Shown one piece after another: positions 1 to 10,791 of a stretch of DNA of 64,000 nt. The position numbers and the translations under genes are program-made. The stretch is taken from positions 10,019,667 through 10,083,666 of the forward strand of contig OX424568.1 in the NCBI GenBank assembly GCA_949152475.1, read 5' to 3'. The first letter of the stretch is position 1; the number at the start of each line of letters is the position of its first letter. This DNA comes from Terebella lapidaria. Taxonomy: Eukaryota; Annelida; Polychaeta; Terebellida; Terebellidae. Below the pieces are notes generated by a model. That model made no database searches, was not told the origin of the DNA, and saw only the letters and a program-made list of their open reading frames with translations.

Positions 1-1
1 C

Positions 2-427
2 GAGGCCGCTCGGACTCGCCTACTCCAGGGCGTCGATGACCCCGAGTCGTCCGCCCTGAACCAGGCGGCTCTCCGGCGCGCGGATGCCGCTTTGGAGCTG
101 GCCATCTACCCATACCTAGTCCAGGTGTGGGGAGAACGGACGGCTGGTCCACAGCGCACCCGCGATACGGTGGAGATGTTCCGCGCCATTGCCGATCTCG
201 GCGCGACCTCTCTACCGGCCTCCGTCGTGATGGCTCCGCCAGGACCCGGATTGCAGGGCTCACCGCAAAAGCCCATGCAAGCTCCACCGGGCCTGCCTCA
301 TCCGCCCGTGCAGCCGGCTTTCACTATGCCGGCTCCGCTGCTTCCGCGGCGTAGGGACCCGTCACCGCCGCCAGACCCCAAGACAGGCGGCACGGATGAG
401 GAGCCGATGACCACGGAGGAAGGCTAG
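2..427 (+). CDS. C-terminal end of an unidentified proline-rich ORF, cut by the window edge
   Basis: The frame is open from base 2 to a TAG at 425-427, so at least 141 residues are visible and the start lies outside the window. The visible protein opens with an Ala/Arg/Leu-rich helical stretch, has an AIYPYLVQVWGE segment, and ends in a proline-rich, then acidic tail. I recognise no domain. Base composition is much more GC-rich than the rest of the window. A possible LTR begins about 520 bases downstream, so this may be the end of a retroelement structural gene, but that is inference. A host gene's last exon is the alternative. Confidence 0.35.
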   Translation, partial: EAARTRLLQGVDDPESSALNQAALRRADAALELAIYPYLVQVWGERTAGPQRTRDTVEMFRAIADLGATSLPASVVMAPPGPGLQGSPQKPMQAPPGLPHPPVQPAFTMPAPLLPRRRDPSPPPDPKTGGTDEEPMTTEEG

Positions 428-951
428 GGCACTAGCCTCGTCGCTGCACTTGTGCGGCGGCGTGCCGGAGTCGCTCCCGCGGCTCCGCCCTGCCTCAGAC
501 CCGTTCTGCGGATCTGAGGAGCCGGCCGGCAGGGCGGTCGGCAACATTTTAGAGGTACTATCACTTTTGATCACTCGGTGTGTCGTTTTACAAAATTTCT
601 AAATTTAAAGTCTAACCTTAAAGATATTCCAAAGACTCGACACACCGTCCTTTTATAACGGATGACCTTCCAAGGTCATCACACGGTTTTGGACCACCTC
701 GGTCAAAATTTTAGCTTGTTTATGAGGGTTTATTCAAAATTGCAAAGCGCGTTATAGTTTACTCCGTAAGTCCGGGGGTAGTTCCCCATTCTTCCAAAAG
801 GGACTCTTAAAGTCCTAGTCTTGCGCCGTGACTTCCGGGTGTTGCCATCTTGCCTTCTTCCGGACCCCGCCATGCGAAGCCTTCGTCGGGTTTTGGCTGT
901 TTTGGGCGCGGGCGGAACATGTTGGGGACCAACATTGTAAGAAGGGGGTAA
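428..951. other. GC-rich to AT-rich stretch without a recognised gene
   Basis: This follows the stop of the edge ORF. 430-540 is GC-rich, then composition falls. I see no coding signal, and the overlapping open frames here are short and unrelated to known proteins. If the LTR call at 952 is right, this is untranslated internal sequence of that element. Confidence 0.3.
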
Positions 952-1680
952 TGTGGCGATTTTGCCCTAAGCACGCGGCAGGTGATTGTAAACATAAATG
1001 CCATTTATGTGGCCTTTTCGTACTTGGCCTTGTTTTGACATGCTCCGTTCGAGCGTGCGTTGCCACGGCGACGTATTGTAATTTACGTTCCAGTAAACTA
1101 TAACAATGGATCGATTAAACCTCGCGTGCGCCCTACAGTTTCTGGTGTATTATATATACACTGGAAGCGGCTCGTTCGAGGAGATTGTCCAAGATCGAGA
1201 GACAGGACGCACACGAGGCTCACCATGAGCTTTGTGTTCCCTGTTTGTGAGTAGTGGGCTCCTAGAGCCCTGGGGACGATTTCCATGGGGAGGCCCGGGC
1301 TGGGAGAGACAAGTTGCTGACTCGGGGGCCTTCGGCCCTGTGGATCGCCAGCTCTCTCCCTTCCCGGGACGTGTGACAGAGGCTCTGGCCAGCATGTCGG
1401 ACTGTACGGGGTTCCATCCCCGAGGCAGACCGCGGCTCGCCAGGCCCCGCCAGTTAACACCGTAGGGATGAACTAGTTTCTGAACGGTGTCCGTAGGCCT
1501 GGGAGTGTCGGGTGGGCTGTTACCTGGTTACCGTTAATGCTGAAGTAGTTACCGTGTCTGCCGCGACCTCCGGTGAGCGGCCCTGCCGCAAGGATCCGGA
1601 ATAGCGGATGCGCGTCCGCAAGGACTCGGATGAGAGAGGACTATCCTCGAGGATCCCGAAGAGCGGACGGTAGTCAATAA
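952..1680 (+). mobile_element. possible LTR of an old Ty3-like element (fossil)
   Basis: A purine-rich tract at about 940-950 is followed by TGTGG at 952, the arrangement expected at the start of a 3' LTR. A TATA-like run lies near 1147-1158 within the putative LTR. The right end is not defined and no second LTR is visible, because the window starts inside the candidate element. Family and age cannot be set. This is a weak call resting on the tract, the TG start and the TATA-like run only. Short degenerate repeats of an AGGATCCGGAA-like motif lie near 1590-1670. Confidence 0.22.
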
Positions 1681-1682
1681 CT

Positions 1683-4205
1683 TTACATATTCTTTACAGA
1701 TTTGAGCACATATATAGCGCTAGATAGCTTGGAATTAACATGAGAGATATGATCCTTCCAACTGAGTTGGTCATCAATATATATTCCCAAAAACTTAATA
1801 ACGGATTTGCGTTGGATTGCTACGTTATCAATAAATATTTGTAGATGATTAGGCATTTCAATATCCGGTGTATGAGGAATGAACATATAATGTGTTTTCA
1901 GCACATTCAGAGACAATTTATTTGCCATAAACCACTCGCTCAGAGAGTTTAAATCAGTATTCAGACGTTCAACTATCTGAGTTAAATTCGATGAGGATGA
2001 AAATACGGTTGTATCATCAGCGAACAAGATAACACTAGATCGTTCCACTGCATTCGGTATGTCATTGACGTATATAATGAACAACAGGGGGCCTAAAATG
2101 GATCCCTGTGGGACTCCACAAGTAACTGGTTGGATACCAGATTGAACATCGTTATAAGAGACAAATTGTTGGCGGTCACATAAATAACTACGAAACCATT
2201 CTAAAGGCAAACCACGGATACCATAATGATTTAGTTTGTATAAAAGTATAGCGTGATCGATCGTATCGAATGCTTTTGAGAGGTCAAGGAAGACACTAGC
2301 TGTGTCCTCCCTGGCCTCAATTGCACTTAAGCACTTACAAATAAATTCGCTGACAGCATTAACTGTCGACCGTTTCTGACGAAACCCGTACTGACCCTGA
2401 TAAAATAGATTTTGTGTATCCAGGAATGTATAAACGCGCCGGTGTATTATCCTTTCCAGTACCTTGGACAGTGTTGGCAATAAAGAAATTGGGCGATAGT
2501 TTGTTAGCAAGTCAGTTTCCTTTGATTTATGTAGTGGTATTACTTTGGCTATTTTTAAGTTTGACGGTACAGTTCCTGAAATCAAGGAGTCATTTATAGC
2601 TATAGATAAAGGAAGTGCAATTTCGGAGCTGATTTGCTTTAAGAGATGTGGAGAAATACCATCAAATCCGCAACTCGTTTTGGGTTTCATTTTTTTGATA
2701 ATAGTGACTATTTCAGCAGGATCAGTTGGCGCAAAAAATATTGAACGTTCATGAATCCCATACAAATAGGACTCAAACGGTTTGAATGCTTGCGGTATGG
2801 ATGCAGCCAAGTTGGAACCAATATTTGAGAAAAAAGAACAAAATGCATCACTTATATTTTGGCCATTTGTTTCCTGACAACCGTTTATTTTAAAAGTACT
2901 GTTAGTTGTTTTTTTCACGCGCTTTCCGACGCATTGCCTGATAGTATTCCAAGTATTTTTAACATCACCTCTAAATTTGTCAATGAGTTGTCCATAATGT
3001 AAAAACTTTGCTGTATGTTTAGTATGATTAAATATATTTCGATAACGCTTGTAGGCTGTCATTTCTGGACTATCAATAGTTAAGCCGATAGACGCTTTAC
3101 GCATCTTGTCTAGCTTACGCGATGAACGCAGAAGACCATTTGTCATCCATGGCTCCCGTAAAATGAATTTGGGAGATATATACTTAGTTGTTAAAGGCGC
3201 ACTTAAATCGACATATTCAGAAATTTTATTCGTGATGAATTCAAATTTATTATGTACATCCAATGTGGCCATACATGACCAATCGGTAGCTGCGAGTAGC
3301 TGCCTGATTGTTTGCATTGCATGATCGTCCAACTTGCGAGATTTGACGGTGACGGGACCACGCTGTTTGACACGTGTCTTACCAACGCGTAGAAGGACAG
3401 GCAAATGATCCGAGATGTCTGTCAATAACAATGTCGATGTAGTTTGGTTCATTGAAGATATCTTCACATAAATATTGTCGATCAGAGTAGCTGTTGTGCT
3501 AGTTATCCTGGTTGGCCTGGTAACCGTGGGTATTAGATTGGCAGAGTAAAACACATCCAGCAAGTCACCACCGGCCCCGTGATTGGTATTAAGTAAATCA
3601 ATATTTTGGTCTGTGCCGATATATATTTCATCAAAACCGTGCAGTTTAGCTAAAATTGATTCGAACAATGCTATTGTGTGTTGCGTACTCGAGCCTGGGA
3701 CCCGATACACTTCCCCGATCAGAATCATTTTACCTGCGCATGATATTTCAACAAAAGTAGATTCAAAAATATTTTCATCAAAGATAGATATATCAGGACG
3801 TACCACATAATTATATTTGTCCTTTAAGTAGATAGCCACACCACCACATTTACCCCGTTGGCGATTAGCACATATAAAATTATAACCTGGTAATTTGTAC
3901 ATATCACAATTCGAGTCCGCGAGGAATGTTTCACACAACATTATGAAATCCAAAGTAATATTTTTGCGATTCAGGTTCACAATTAACATTTTCAACATGT
4001 CAAACTTGGAGGGTAAGCTCCGTATATTGACATGCAACATTGTGAAACGATGTGCCTCAGCCCCGTCGCAGGTTAATTCGTCAACCTCGTGATACGCACT
4101 ATTTGTGGTACGGAAGGAAAAAGGTGTATACCCTGTCATATCTTTGTCCAATACCTGGACAAGATCAAGGTCTGGATTATTCGTAATACCTTTGATATCA
4201 AACAT
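1683..4205 (-). CDS. LINE endonuclease-reverse transcriptase (ORF2), C-terminus lost
   Basis: The ORF encodes 840 residues starting at an ATG (4203-4205). The N-terminal third is an APE-type endonuclease: HVNIRSL near residue 60, CETFL, CGGVAIYLKD, a YR-containing segment (EVYRVPGSS), DQN in place of the usual DFN, and ISDHLPV near residue 270. The reverse transcriptase follows, with NYRPISLLPTLSKVLE, YGFRQKRST, SVFLDLSKAFDTIDH, GVPQGSILGPLLFIIYVND and the catalytic box FADDTT. The motif order matches Jockey/CR1-group elements. The protein ends soon after KFLGIYIDDQLSWKDH, so roughly the last 100 or more residues expected for the family are absent. An uninterrupted 840-codon frame suggests a fairly recent copy. 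The upstream Met is accepted because no better start is visible. Confidence 0.88.
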   Translation of the reverse strand: MFDIKGITNNPDLDLVQVLDKDMTGYTPFSFRTTNSAYHEVDELTCDGAEAHRFTMLHVNIRSLPSKFDMLKMLIVNLNRKNITLDFIMLCETFLADSNCDMYKLPGYNFICANRQRGKCGGVAIYLKDKYNYVVRPDISIFDENIFESTFVEISCAGKMILIGEVYRVPGSSTQHTIALFESILAKLHGFDEIYIGTDQNIDLLNTNHGAGGDLLDVFYSANLIPTVTRPTRITSTTATLIDNIYVKISSMNQTTSTLLLTDISDHLPVLLRVGKTRVKQRGPVTVKSRKLDDHAMQTIRQLLAATDWSCMATLDVHNKFEFITNKISEYVDLSAPLTTKYISPKFILREPWMTNGLLRSSRKLDKMRKASIGLTIDSPEMTAYKRYRNIFNHTKHTAKFLHYGQLIDKFRGDVKNTWNTIRQCVGKRVKKTTNSTFKINGCQETNGQNISDAFCSFFSNIGSNLAASIPQAFKPFESYLYGIHERSIFFAPTDPAEIVTIIKKMKPKTSCGFDGISPHLLKQISSEIALPLSIAINDSLISGTVPSNLKIAKVIPLHKSKETDLLTNYRPISLLPTLSKVLERIIHRRVYTFLDTQNLFYQGQYGFRQKRSTVNAVSEFICKCLSAIEAREDTASVFLDLSKAFDTIDHAILLYKLNHYGIRGLPLEWFRSYLCDRQQFVSYNDVQSGIQPVTCGVPQGSILGPLLFIIYVNDIPNAVERSSVILFADDTTVFSSSSNLTQIVERLNTDLNSLSEWFMANKLSLNVLKTHYMFIPHTPDIEMPNHLQIFIDNVAIQRKSVIKFLGIYIDDQLSWKDHISHVNSKLSSAIYVLKSVKNM

Positions 4206-4400
4206 ATTTACTCACATGTACTAAACCAAGTTTGTCATAGAATGATCCCCCATGTAGACCTACATTCCCGCAATGGTATACCGATGCCGCCTCAACATCA
4301 TTCACGGTTTGTGATAAACCAGTAATTGCTACAACGATTTCACGTGTAGATGCATGTAGTATTTTGCCAGGTATTTGGAAGGCCATGATCTCCCAAACAG
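1683..4400 (-). mobile_element. Jockey/CR1-superfamily LINE, 3'-truncated
   Basis: This is a non-LTR retrotransposon on the minus strand. Nearly all of the endonuclease/reverse-transcriptase ORF is present (1683-4205), and about 200 bases upstream of its start are probably leader or the end of a first ORF. The 3' end is missing: the reading frame stops at 1683, shortly after the RT domain, and no 3' UTR or tail is visible before GC-rich sequence begins near 1680. LINE copies are normally 5'-truncated, so loss of the 3' end points to a later deletion or insertion. The 5' boundary, about 4390-4410, abuts the interrupted ORF2 of another LINE, which suggests nested insertion. Confidence 0.85.
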
Positions 4401-4410
4401 CGTGACGAGC

Positions 4411-4680
4411 TCAAAATTTGGTAAAATTAGTATACAAACTAATATGATTATGGGTGAAGTACATAGTCCCTCTGGCATTCTTATCTCCATGTGAAAAGTA
4501 AATTTTCCCTTCAAATTCAGCCTCCCACTTGTGTTCATCATTCTCCACAGAGTGGCTTTCTTGCACAAAAAAAATGCCTGCTTTATTTTGTTTCATCCAC
4601 TGGAACAACTTTTGACGTTTCTTATGAGCCTGTAAACCTCTCGCATTCATAGTGATTATTTCTATTTTCTCATTATCCAT
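4411..4680 (-). pseudogene. L1-type ORF2 N-terminus (endonuclease fragment)
   Basis: From ATG at 4678-4680 the frame reads IITMNARGLQAHKKRQKLFQW and then FFVQESHS. These are the first two motifs of an APE endonuclease (the N of MNARGL and the E of QESH). It stops at 4411 after about 89 residues, whereas family members are around 1000 or more, so it is a remnant truncated near the junction with the Jockey-type LINE. Confidence 0.7.
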
Positions 4681-5755
4681 TTTTAATCATACCTCTATAG
4701 TCATCTACATACAAGTAACAAAATAGACCTTCTGTTTTCATGTCCTTGCCACCATATTCTATATACTTTTGTTCAATGATTATGTGTGACTGCGGTATTT
4801 TCCTTAAATATTGAGTATAACAGATAGCTGAGTTCAAGCTCTGACAAGAGATAAAAGTTCTCTTGTACAAGCAAAAATAAACAGACACAAATGTGAACAA
4901 AAAAGTACACAGCCAGTGAAACCTGTCCTTGCCTTTCATACCTCTGAGCTGTACTCAGACCTGGGGTGGCTGACCAGCTCCTCTTTCTACTCAAGCCTAG
5001 GGCTTGGCTGTACAACCTAAACCTCTAGCTGGGGAAGAAGCAATAGGTACCCCCAAAACAAGTATACTACACAATCAGTAAGGCTAAGCAAACATAAAAT
5101 TCTGTTTTTTCCATTCAACATTTTACTACATCACTATATGTCATATACCAATTATATCCACATCGGCAATAAACCAAATTTCCATATCAAGAATAGCAAA
5201 ATGAGAGTATCACATCTGATTATACCATACCATCACCGGTGTATCATACCATTGCAACTAACTGTTATTCACATACCTATCGATCTTTTTATGGTCTGAT
5301 CCCTAAGGTTCCATTAACTAATTTGTCTACCTAAAATAATCTAATTACACTTATACAACTGTCATTAACGAAATACATACTTGATAATATGCAATCTATG
5401 TACATATACAAAGATTCAAATTATGAGTACATGTAGTTTGAAATTATATTCAATTATGCTCACTGAAAATTCAAGTCATCGAATGGTTGCATTCACTCTA
5501 CTCAGTCAAAAACGGAATATCCAATTTAATTGTACCATACCATTCCTATTTTGCAACTAACTATTGTTCATATTTAATAACCTTGTCAAATTACAAACTT
5601 TTATTGAGTTGGTTCCTAGAGATCCACTATCTTACTCTTACCAAAAATCTTCTAGCATGATTACACATACATGTACATGATATTGTTAGATACATATACC
5701 CGGTACACATACAAATATTCACCTTGGTTCGAAAGTACATATATAATCAATTTGC
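4681..5755. other. spacer between ORF1 and ORF2 remnants of the L1-type LINE
   Basis: AT-rich sequence with no long frame and no recognisable product. Two similar blocks (about 5390-5480 and 5640-5770) share phrases such as CACTGAAA and nearby TACATGTAC, which suggests an internal partial duplication of the ORF1 tail and spacer. Confidence 0.35.
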
Positions 5756-6562
5756 TCACTGAAAGTCCAGGTCATCATATGGTTGCCCCCACTCTACTCG
5801 GGCGACCTTGCCATCCTTGTTCTTTGCGTAAAGTCGGCTGTCCCAGGACCACGTCTGATCTATACGAGAGTCGTTCTTGAATCTTTGTAGCGTCTTGACC
5901 AGGTCGATGCAAAGGTCTTCTCCGATGGCGAATCCTGAACCTTTCAAAATTTTGCGACTCCTCATAATGTTCATTTTTTGGTCGTGTGTCCGGAACACTG
6001 CGATGATCGGCCGAGGCGTACTGGACGAAGTTATCCGATGTGCACTCAGGATGTCCCTGTCCCTGTCTATGGGCTGATTGACCTTTCTTGTTACATCCAT
6101 CACTATATCGTGGCAATCTTCATCACTTCTTTCTGGAACCCCAAAAATCCGGATACTCTTTCTCCTGTCATATTGCTCGTTGGTGATGACCTGTCGTTTT
6201 GTCTCTCGGATTACCTTCTTCAGTTCCTCTATTTCATTGTCTTGTTTCTTCTGTTCTGTTTCTAATATTGTTATTCTATCTTTCAGTTTCAGATTTTCTT
6301 CAGTGAGTTTGCTTACTGTTTCCTCCAATTTAGTCTTCATGTCTTGTAAATTGTCATTCATATCGTCAGTAAACTTCTTCTCAAAGGTTTGAAAACGCCT
6401 ATCGAGCATTTTGTCAAACCTTTCCATCAGTTCATCCATATTCACTTGTACGGTGTTTGGTCGGGTAGCAGACATTTCTTTTTTCTGTTTCCGCGTGACG
6501 ATAGACTTATCCAACGTTTGCTGTTTCTGTTTACAACTGCTGGGAGCTTGCTGTTTAGACAT
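5756..6562 (-). CDS. L1-type ORF1 protein (coiled coil plus RNA-binding domain)
   Basis: About 268 residues from the ATG at 6560-6562; the open frame continues to 6616 without an earlier ATG in view. A basic, Gln/Lys-rich N-terminus is followed by a long heptad-type coiled coil (from about MDELMERFDKMLDRRFQTF to EIEELKKVIRETKRQ). Next comes the RRM-like core, recognisable by RRKSIRIFGVPE, and a C-terminal segment with LSAHRI, RPIIAVFRTHDQK and SRLYAKNKDGK. This architecture matches the Transposase_22/L1 ORF1 family, whose trimeric proteins bind element RNA as chaperones. A downstream Met (MSATRPNTV, near 6472) is an alternative start. It sits about 1.1 kb before the partial ORF2 on the same strand. 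Confidence 0.82.
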   Translation of the reverse strand: MSKQQAPSSCKQKQQTLDKSIVTRKQKKEMSATRPNTVQVNMDELMERFDKMLDRRFQTFEKKFTDDMNDNLQDMKTKLEETVSKLTEENLKLKDRITILETEQKKQDNEIEELKKVIRETKRQVITNEQYDRRKSIRIFGVPERSDEDCHDIVMDVTRKVNQPIDRDRDILSAHRITSSSTPRPIIAVFRTHDQKMNIMRSRKILKGSGFAIGEDLCIDLVKTLQRFKNDSRIDQTWSWDSRLYAKNKDGKVARVEWGQPYDDLDFQ

Positions 6563-7989
6563 TCCAGTCTTATTCACTTTGTTTGGCCTCACCTGGTCAA
6601 TGGCTGTCTGTAGCACAAACTTTGTGAAGCAGCTATGGAAATTTTTCCCAGTTTGCTATGTATTTTCCACACATGTATTCCTCTAAGTTTTCATTCCTGA
6701 GCCATCTATATATCCTCATTCACTCATTCACCACATTTCAACGGGTTGGGGACCTTTTTGTCAACTTTTTTAATCAATATATCCCCAGCGTTCTATGAGG
6801 CACTTTCACTCACATGGCATGGAAATTCCTAAGTTTTAGTCTTAATATAATTGATCTGGTCAGAATCATTGCAAACCTAATCTTCAAACATTGATAGGCA
6901 TTGTCAATAATCAGTGTTGTTCAAAGTGTTACTGTTGCCATGGTTATTATTCACCTGCTGGAGTCCCTAGCAACCATTGTTTGCTATGGGTCATAACTGC
7001 CAGAAACAGGGGTTTTGACAGAATTTGATTATTGTATATTAATGATGCATGTGGAGTTAATCCATTTTCACCTTTCGTTTTGTTTGCTTGTCGATATGAC
7101 GGTGGATTTGGGCCATAGCAACCCTGGTTGCTAGGGGCCTCATATCAATACTGGTGACCTTGGCAACTATCCGGATGTGAAATTCATTGACTATCAATTA
7201 TGTGGAGCATGTGGAATAAGCTTTGTTGAATAATTGCAATTTGTTATGACTTTAATATGCCAATAAAACCATCTAATTAAAAAATGTTCCCCCTGTGACG
7301 TCATGCATACAAATTTGCATATTAATGAGCTATATAATTTTTCAAATTGACCTTTGGGCAATTTGAACTTCGAAGAACTGTAACTTTTGAAGGAATCGAG
7401 ATATTCACATGCTGTAAAAACCGTTCTGATCAGCTCACATGGTGCTTTATTCTGAGCTCACATCATATTTTCATGTTCCTAGTACTTTAAAGATGTAAAA
7501 TATGAAGAAAATTGATATCAGGTTCATTTAGCGACAACTTCTAGTTATGTTGCCATGTATGTGACCCCACTTTACATTCATTTCTTGGTATAATGAGGAC
7601 TTAGTCAATGTATGGAATGTTATTCCTCAATTATAAGTTAATATTTCACTTGGAACCAAATAAAATATTTAGTTTTTAGTTGTGTATGATATGCTGACCT
7701 AGATAATTTGAAGTTGTTTGTATGTTACCTTTGACATTGCAAGTATGTTATGTTTGACATTCAGCTTTGACAGTTAGCAAACTGAACAATTTACACAGTG
7801 TGATGTCTGAATGTTGGCAAAAATATGCCAATTTGACTTCTCTACCAAGGTCAGCATTTGCGAGGTACAGTATATCTCGAAGACAATTAGGTACATAACG
7901 TACTGAAATATAACACCGTCAGTCACTCGTTATTAAACAGAAACAAATAACACGAAAATATATGTATAAACTTGAATGCCATTGTCCTT

Positions 7990-8301
7990 CTACCGCTGAG
8001 TTACTAGCTTGATGGCGCCACCTGGCGTATAGATACATTTCTGGGTGACCTGAAACCGATCAAAGTCACACCAATTATATCCCCTGTTCTTTTGCGTCTC
8101 AGTCAACTTGGGCAGGTGTGACCGTCGACTGCTAGCAGTGGTTGGGTGACTCAACTTCGTCACAGATTCCTTGATATCGTCCAGTGAGACGAACGTCGCC
8201 ATTCCTCTTCCGAACGCCATGAATCCATACGCCCCCAGTTTCTTGTCTACCGTGGACGTATGCAAGGGCTTAAGTAGGCGTAGAAATACATAATGAGGCA
8301 T
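7990..8301 (-). pseudogene. small conserved gene, copy 1 (5'-truncated)
   Basis: The frame ends in the same C-terminus as the longer copy at 36442-36992: GFMAFGRGMATFVSLDDIKE, then SRRSHLPKLTETQKNRGYNW, and ending in TQR. The first about 20 residues (MPHYVFLRLLKPLHTS) are not homologous to copy 3. Upstream homology ends near 8282, where a short CTCGTTATGCATTC repeat begins. The original N-terminal half is therefore missing, and whether this copy is expressed from a new start is unknown. Function is not recognised. Confidence 0.55.
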
Positions 8302-8527
8302 CTCTCGTTATGCATTCCTGATGAGACATGAGACATCTCTCGTTATGCATTCTCGTTATGCAATTTGATCAGCACAAAGTGAAAAAAATGTTTGTGACCA
8401 TTCTCTTAAAACGACTACTATACCCAGAATGAATTTTGCGATCGTGCCATAATATTCCACCGCATCACATGAACATCAATGTTAAATACTTACCTCAAAA
8501 TATAGTCCTGCAGAAGTTCAGAAAAGC

Positions 8528-8761
8528 ATGTTTAGCGGTGAGGGTGATGTGTTATGGTTGATTCTGTTACTGTGGCTTGTCCTAATCCAGAATCCGACGA
8601 ATGCCACTTTGGCACCCTTGGGGAAAATCAGCCAAAATCAAAATGGCCATGTTGCTCATACGAAAACCCTAGTGACACAAGAAGATGATCGGATGATGAA
8701 AACGTCTGAAGAACAGTGCATGTTTATGAACAATGCCAACAACAATTGGCATAGAAATTGA
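8528..8761 (+). CDS. putative small secreted peptide ORF, unit A
   Basis: 77 codons from ATG to TGA. Residues 8-21 (VLWLILLLWLVLIQ) form a convincing hydrophobic core, and the remainder is polar with N-glycosylation-type sites and one Cys. A matching ORF is in unit B at 27475. The copies are near-identical throughout, so conservation of the frame is not independent evidence. No family is recognised. It could equally be a chance frame or a first exon. Confidence 0.25.
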   Translation: MFSGEGDVLWLILLLWLVLIQNPTNATLAPLGKISQNQNGHVAHTKTLVTQEDDRMMKTSEEQCMFMNNANNNWHRN

Positions 8762-9376
8762 TTTGTTCTATTTAAGTTATAGTATTCAATTTTCCTCTTA
8801 TGGGCGTTTAAGGGGTTGTTACCCTCGCCATATTTTAGTCAGTGATGCGCACTGAATTTTTTTCAAAATGTTTTTTCTCGAAGAAATGAACACATATTTC
8901 ACATAAATGTTATATTGTCATATTAATAACTAATTTAAAGCATTTTCAGCGCAGTTATTATGCATCTTATGTTAAAATTGGTGAAATTGACTACCAAAAT
9001 TTCGGGACATCCGCTCTTGTGGAAAAAGTCAATTACGACGGTTCCAAATATTTTTCTGAGCATTACTACATATGCAAGTTTATGAGCCGAGAAATATTTT
9101 TTTTTGAAATTCAAATCCATTGCATCACAAATGATTTTTGAAGTTCAGACATTTATTGACAACTAAACATTTTTCCCAAGTGGCCAGTACAGGCACTATT
9201 TTTTAACCCATCAAGACACTGCCACAGTGAGAGGGAGACTTCAATATCATATGCTCCACTGTGCACAATTCACACCGGCTTTAACATGTAGACTGCTACA
9301 TGCTAGGGCTTCTTTGTGCATTGGAACATGACACTACTCTATTCAACTGATCAATGCAGATATTTACCCATATTTC

Positions 9377-9480
9377 GGCCCAAGTGCCGTACCCTGCTCC
9401 TCAATACTACTCGTTCACTGAAAACATACCATTTAATTCGTCTCGCACCTTTTTAAGGTGCAGGATATGATACTCGGGTC
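9377..9480. mobile_element. 125-bp-family MITE, unit A copy (internally shortened)
   Basis: Starts GGCCCAAGTGCCG and ends in the inverted form ACTCGGGTC. It is flanked by a perfect 8-bp target duplication CATATTTC (9369-9376 and 9481-9488). It is 21 bp shorter than the unit B copy owing to an internal deletion near CACCTTTTTAA. Confidence 0.8.
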
Positions 9481-10791
9481 CATATTTCCAAAGTGACAGT
9501 TAAAAGTTTAAAACTTCTGGGGAAGTGACATCTACTTGCATTTGGCATAATTCATAACACTCTGTGTTCATCAAATAACTAACAGAACATGTATGCATTC
9601 ACTGACCCTATTGTGCATAATGCTTGTGTCTATGCATACAAAGAACACAAACCCCAACCTAGATACAGGATACATACTGATCCCAATAACATGTAAAAGT
9701 AAATATCACCAGGCTTTTGATTCATTGTCATCATGAATACAACTGACATTGAAGTATATTTATTGCACATGGGTTGTGTCAACATAATTAATGTGAAATT
9801 CACACAATGGTAGCATTGTATTAGTACAGTTCATGAGTTATGAATTGAAGCACTTCATCTTTTGACATACATGGATCACAAGTATGATATCAAACATACC
9901 AGACAAAGAATGTCATGAATAAATAGTGTATGTTTATCTTACAAAGCTTGTACATGATAAACAAGAACAAAATAAATCAAATATAATACCAATCGAAAAG
10001 ATTATAAATTTATCATAATTGGCAAACAATGCTATTGCCTGTCTTCTGATTGAGACTTGAACCATGATTTATGGAGCTTCTGGCTGTGTTGTCTTCTGGC
10101 TGAGCTGACAGGAATGTGGTGTGGACTTGTCAGCAATATCTGGGGTCATCTGGAGTCAGAAAATTTTGAGATGATGGTTTTGTCAGATTGCACTCTATTC
10201 TGTTGCTGATACCAATCACATTGCCTTGAATTGATCATTGGAATATTAAAATCAAGTAAGCTTCTTGATTTAGAGAAATATATATATGTTGGTGACATGA
10301 ATAACTCATATAGCTGCTTATTGATAAGTGCATCATGTACTTGTGGCAATCAGGGCACCTAATTTAAATTTTTGACATACATAGAGATACATCTACATAC
10401 AGTTTCATTTTATTATCGACATTCCTGTATTTAACCACGAACTTATGGAATAGGTACTCATAGATACTTGATCAGTGTTGATAGAGACGGGGCTTCAATA
10501 TACAGAACGCTTAAATTACGTGTACATACCTGAACAAATATAATATTATACTATCCTATTTGTGAAAATGAACTCCCAATGTGCAAGAAGGGTCGAAAGA
10601 GGGTTAATAGTCCGCCCCAGTACATGTGCTCGACGATTTTCCGTGTGGTTCCATGCGATCACTGACCGAGACGGGACTTGAGCAGCTGGTGAGCATTGTT
10701 CTTCACATTGAACTCAAAGCCGTGTGCACGGATTTCAACGGCTTTCTCAACGAATACAAACTCACGTGGTGAGCGATGTGTCAGTTATATA

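Larger units (their letters stand above)
4411..6616 (-). mobile_element. L1/Tx1-type LINE: ORF1 and the beginning of ORF2, 3'-truncated
   Basis: This is a second non-LTR element on the minus strand. It has a coiled-coil/RNA-binding ORF1 (5756-6562), a gap of about 1.1 kb with no clear long frame, and the first about 89 codons of an L1-like endonuclease ORF2 (4411-4680). Everything downstream (rest of the endonuclease, RT, 3' UTR) is absent, and the Jockey-type LINE takes its place. The 5' boundary is uncertain. About 6617-6833 may be its leader. Confidence 0.75.

Noticed and set aside
5775-6116. 113-codon minus-strand frame
   Set aside because: Overlaps the L1-type ORF1 in another frame and has no domain features.
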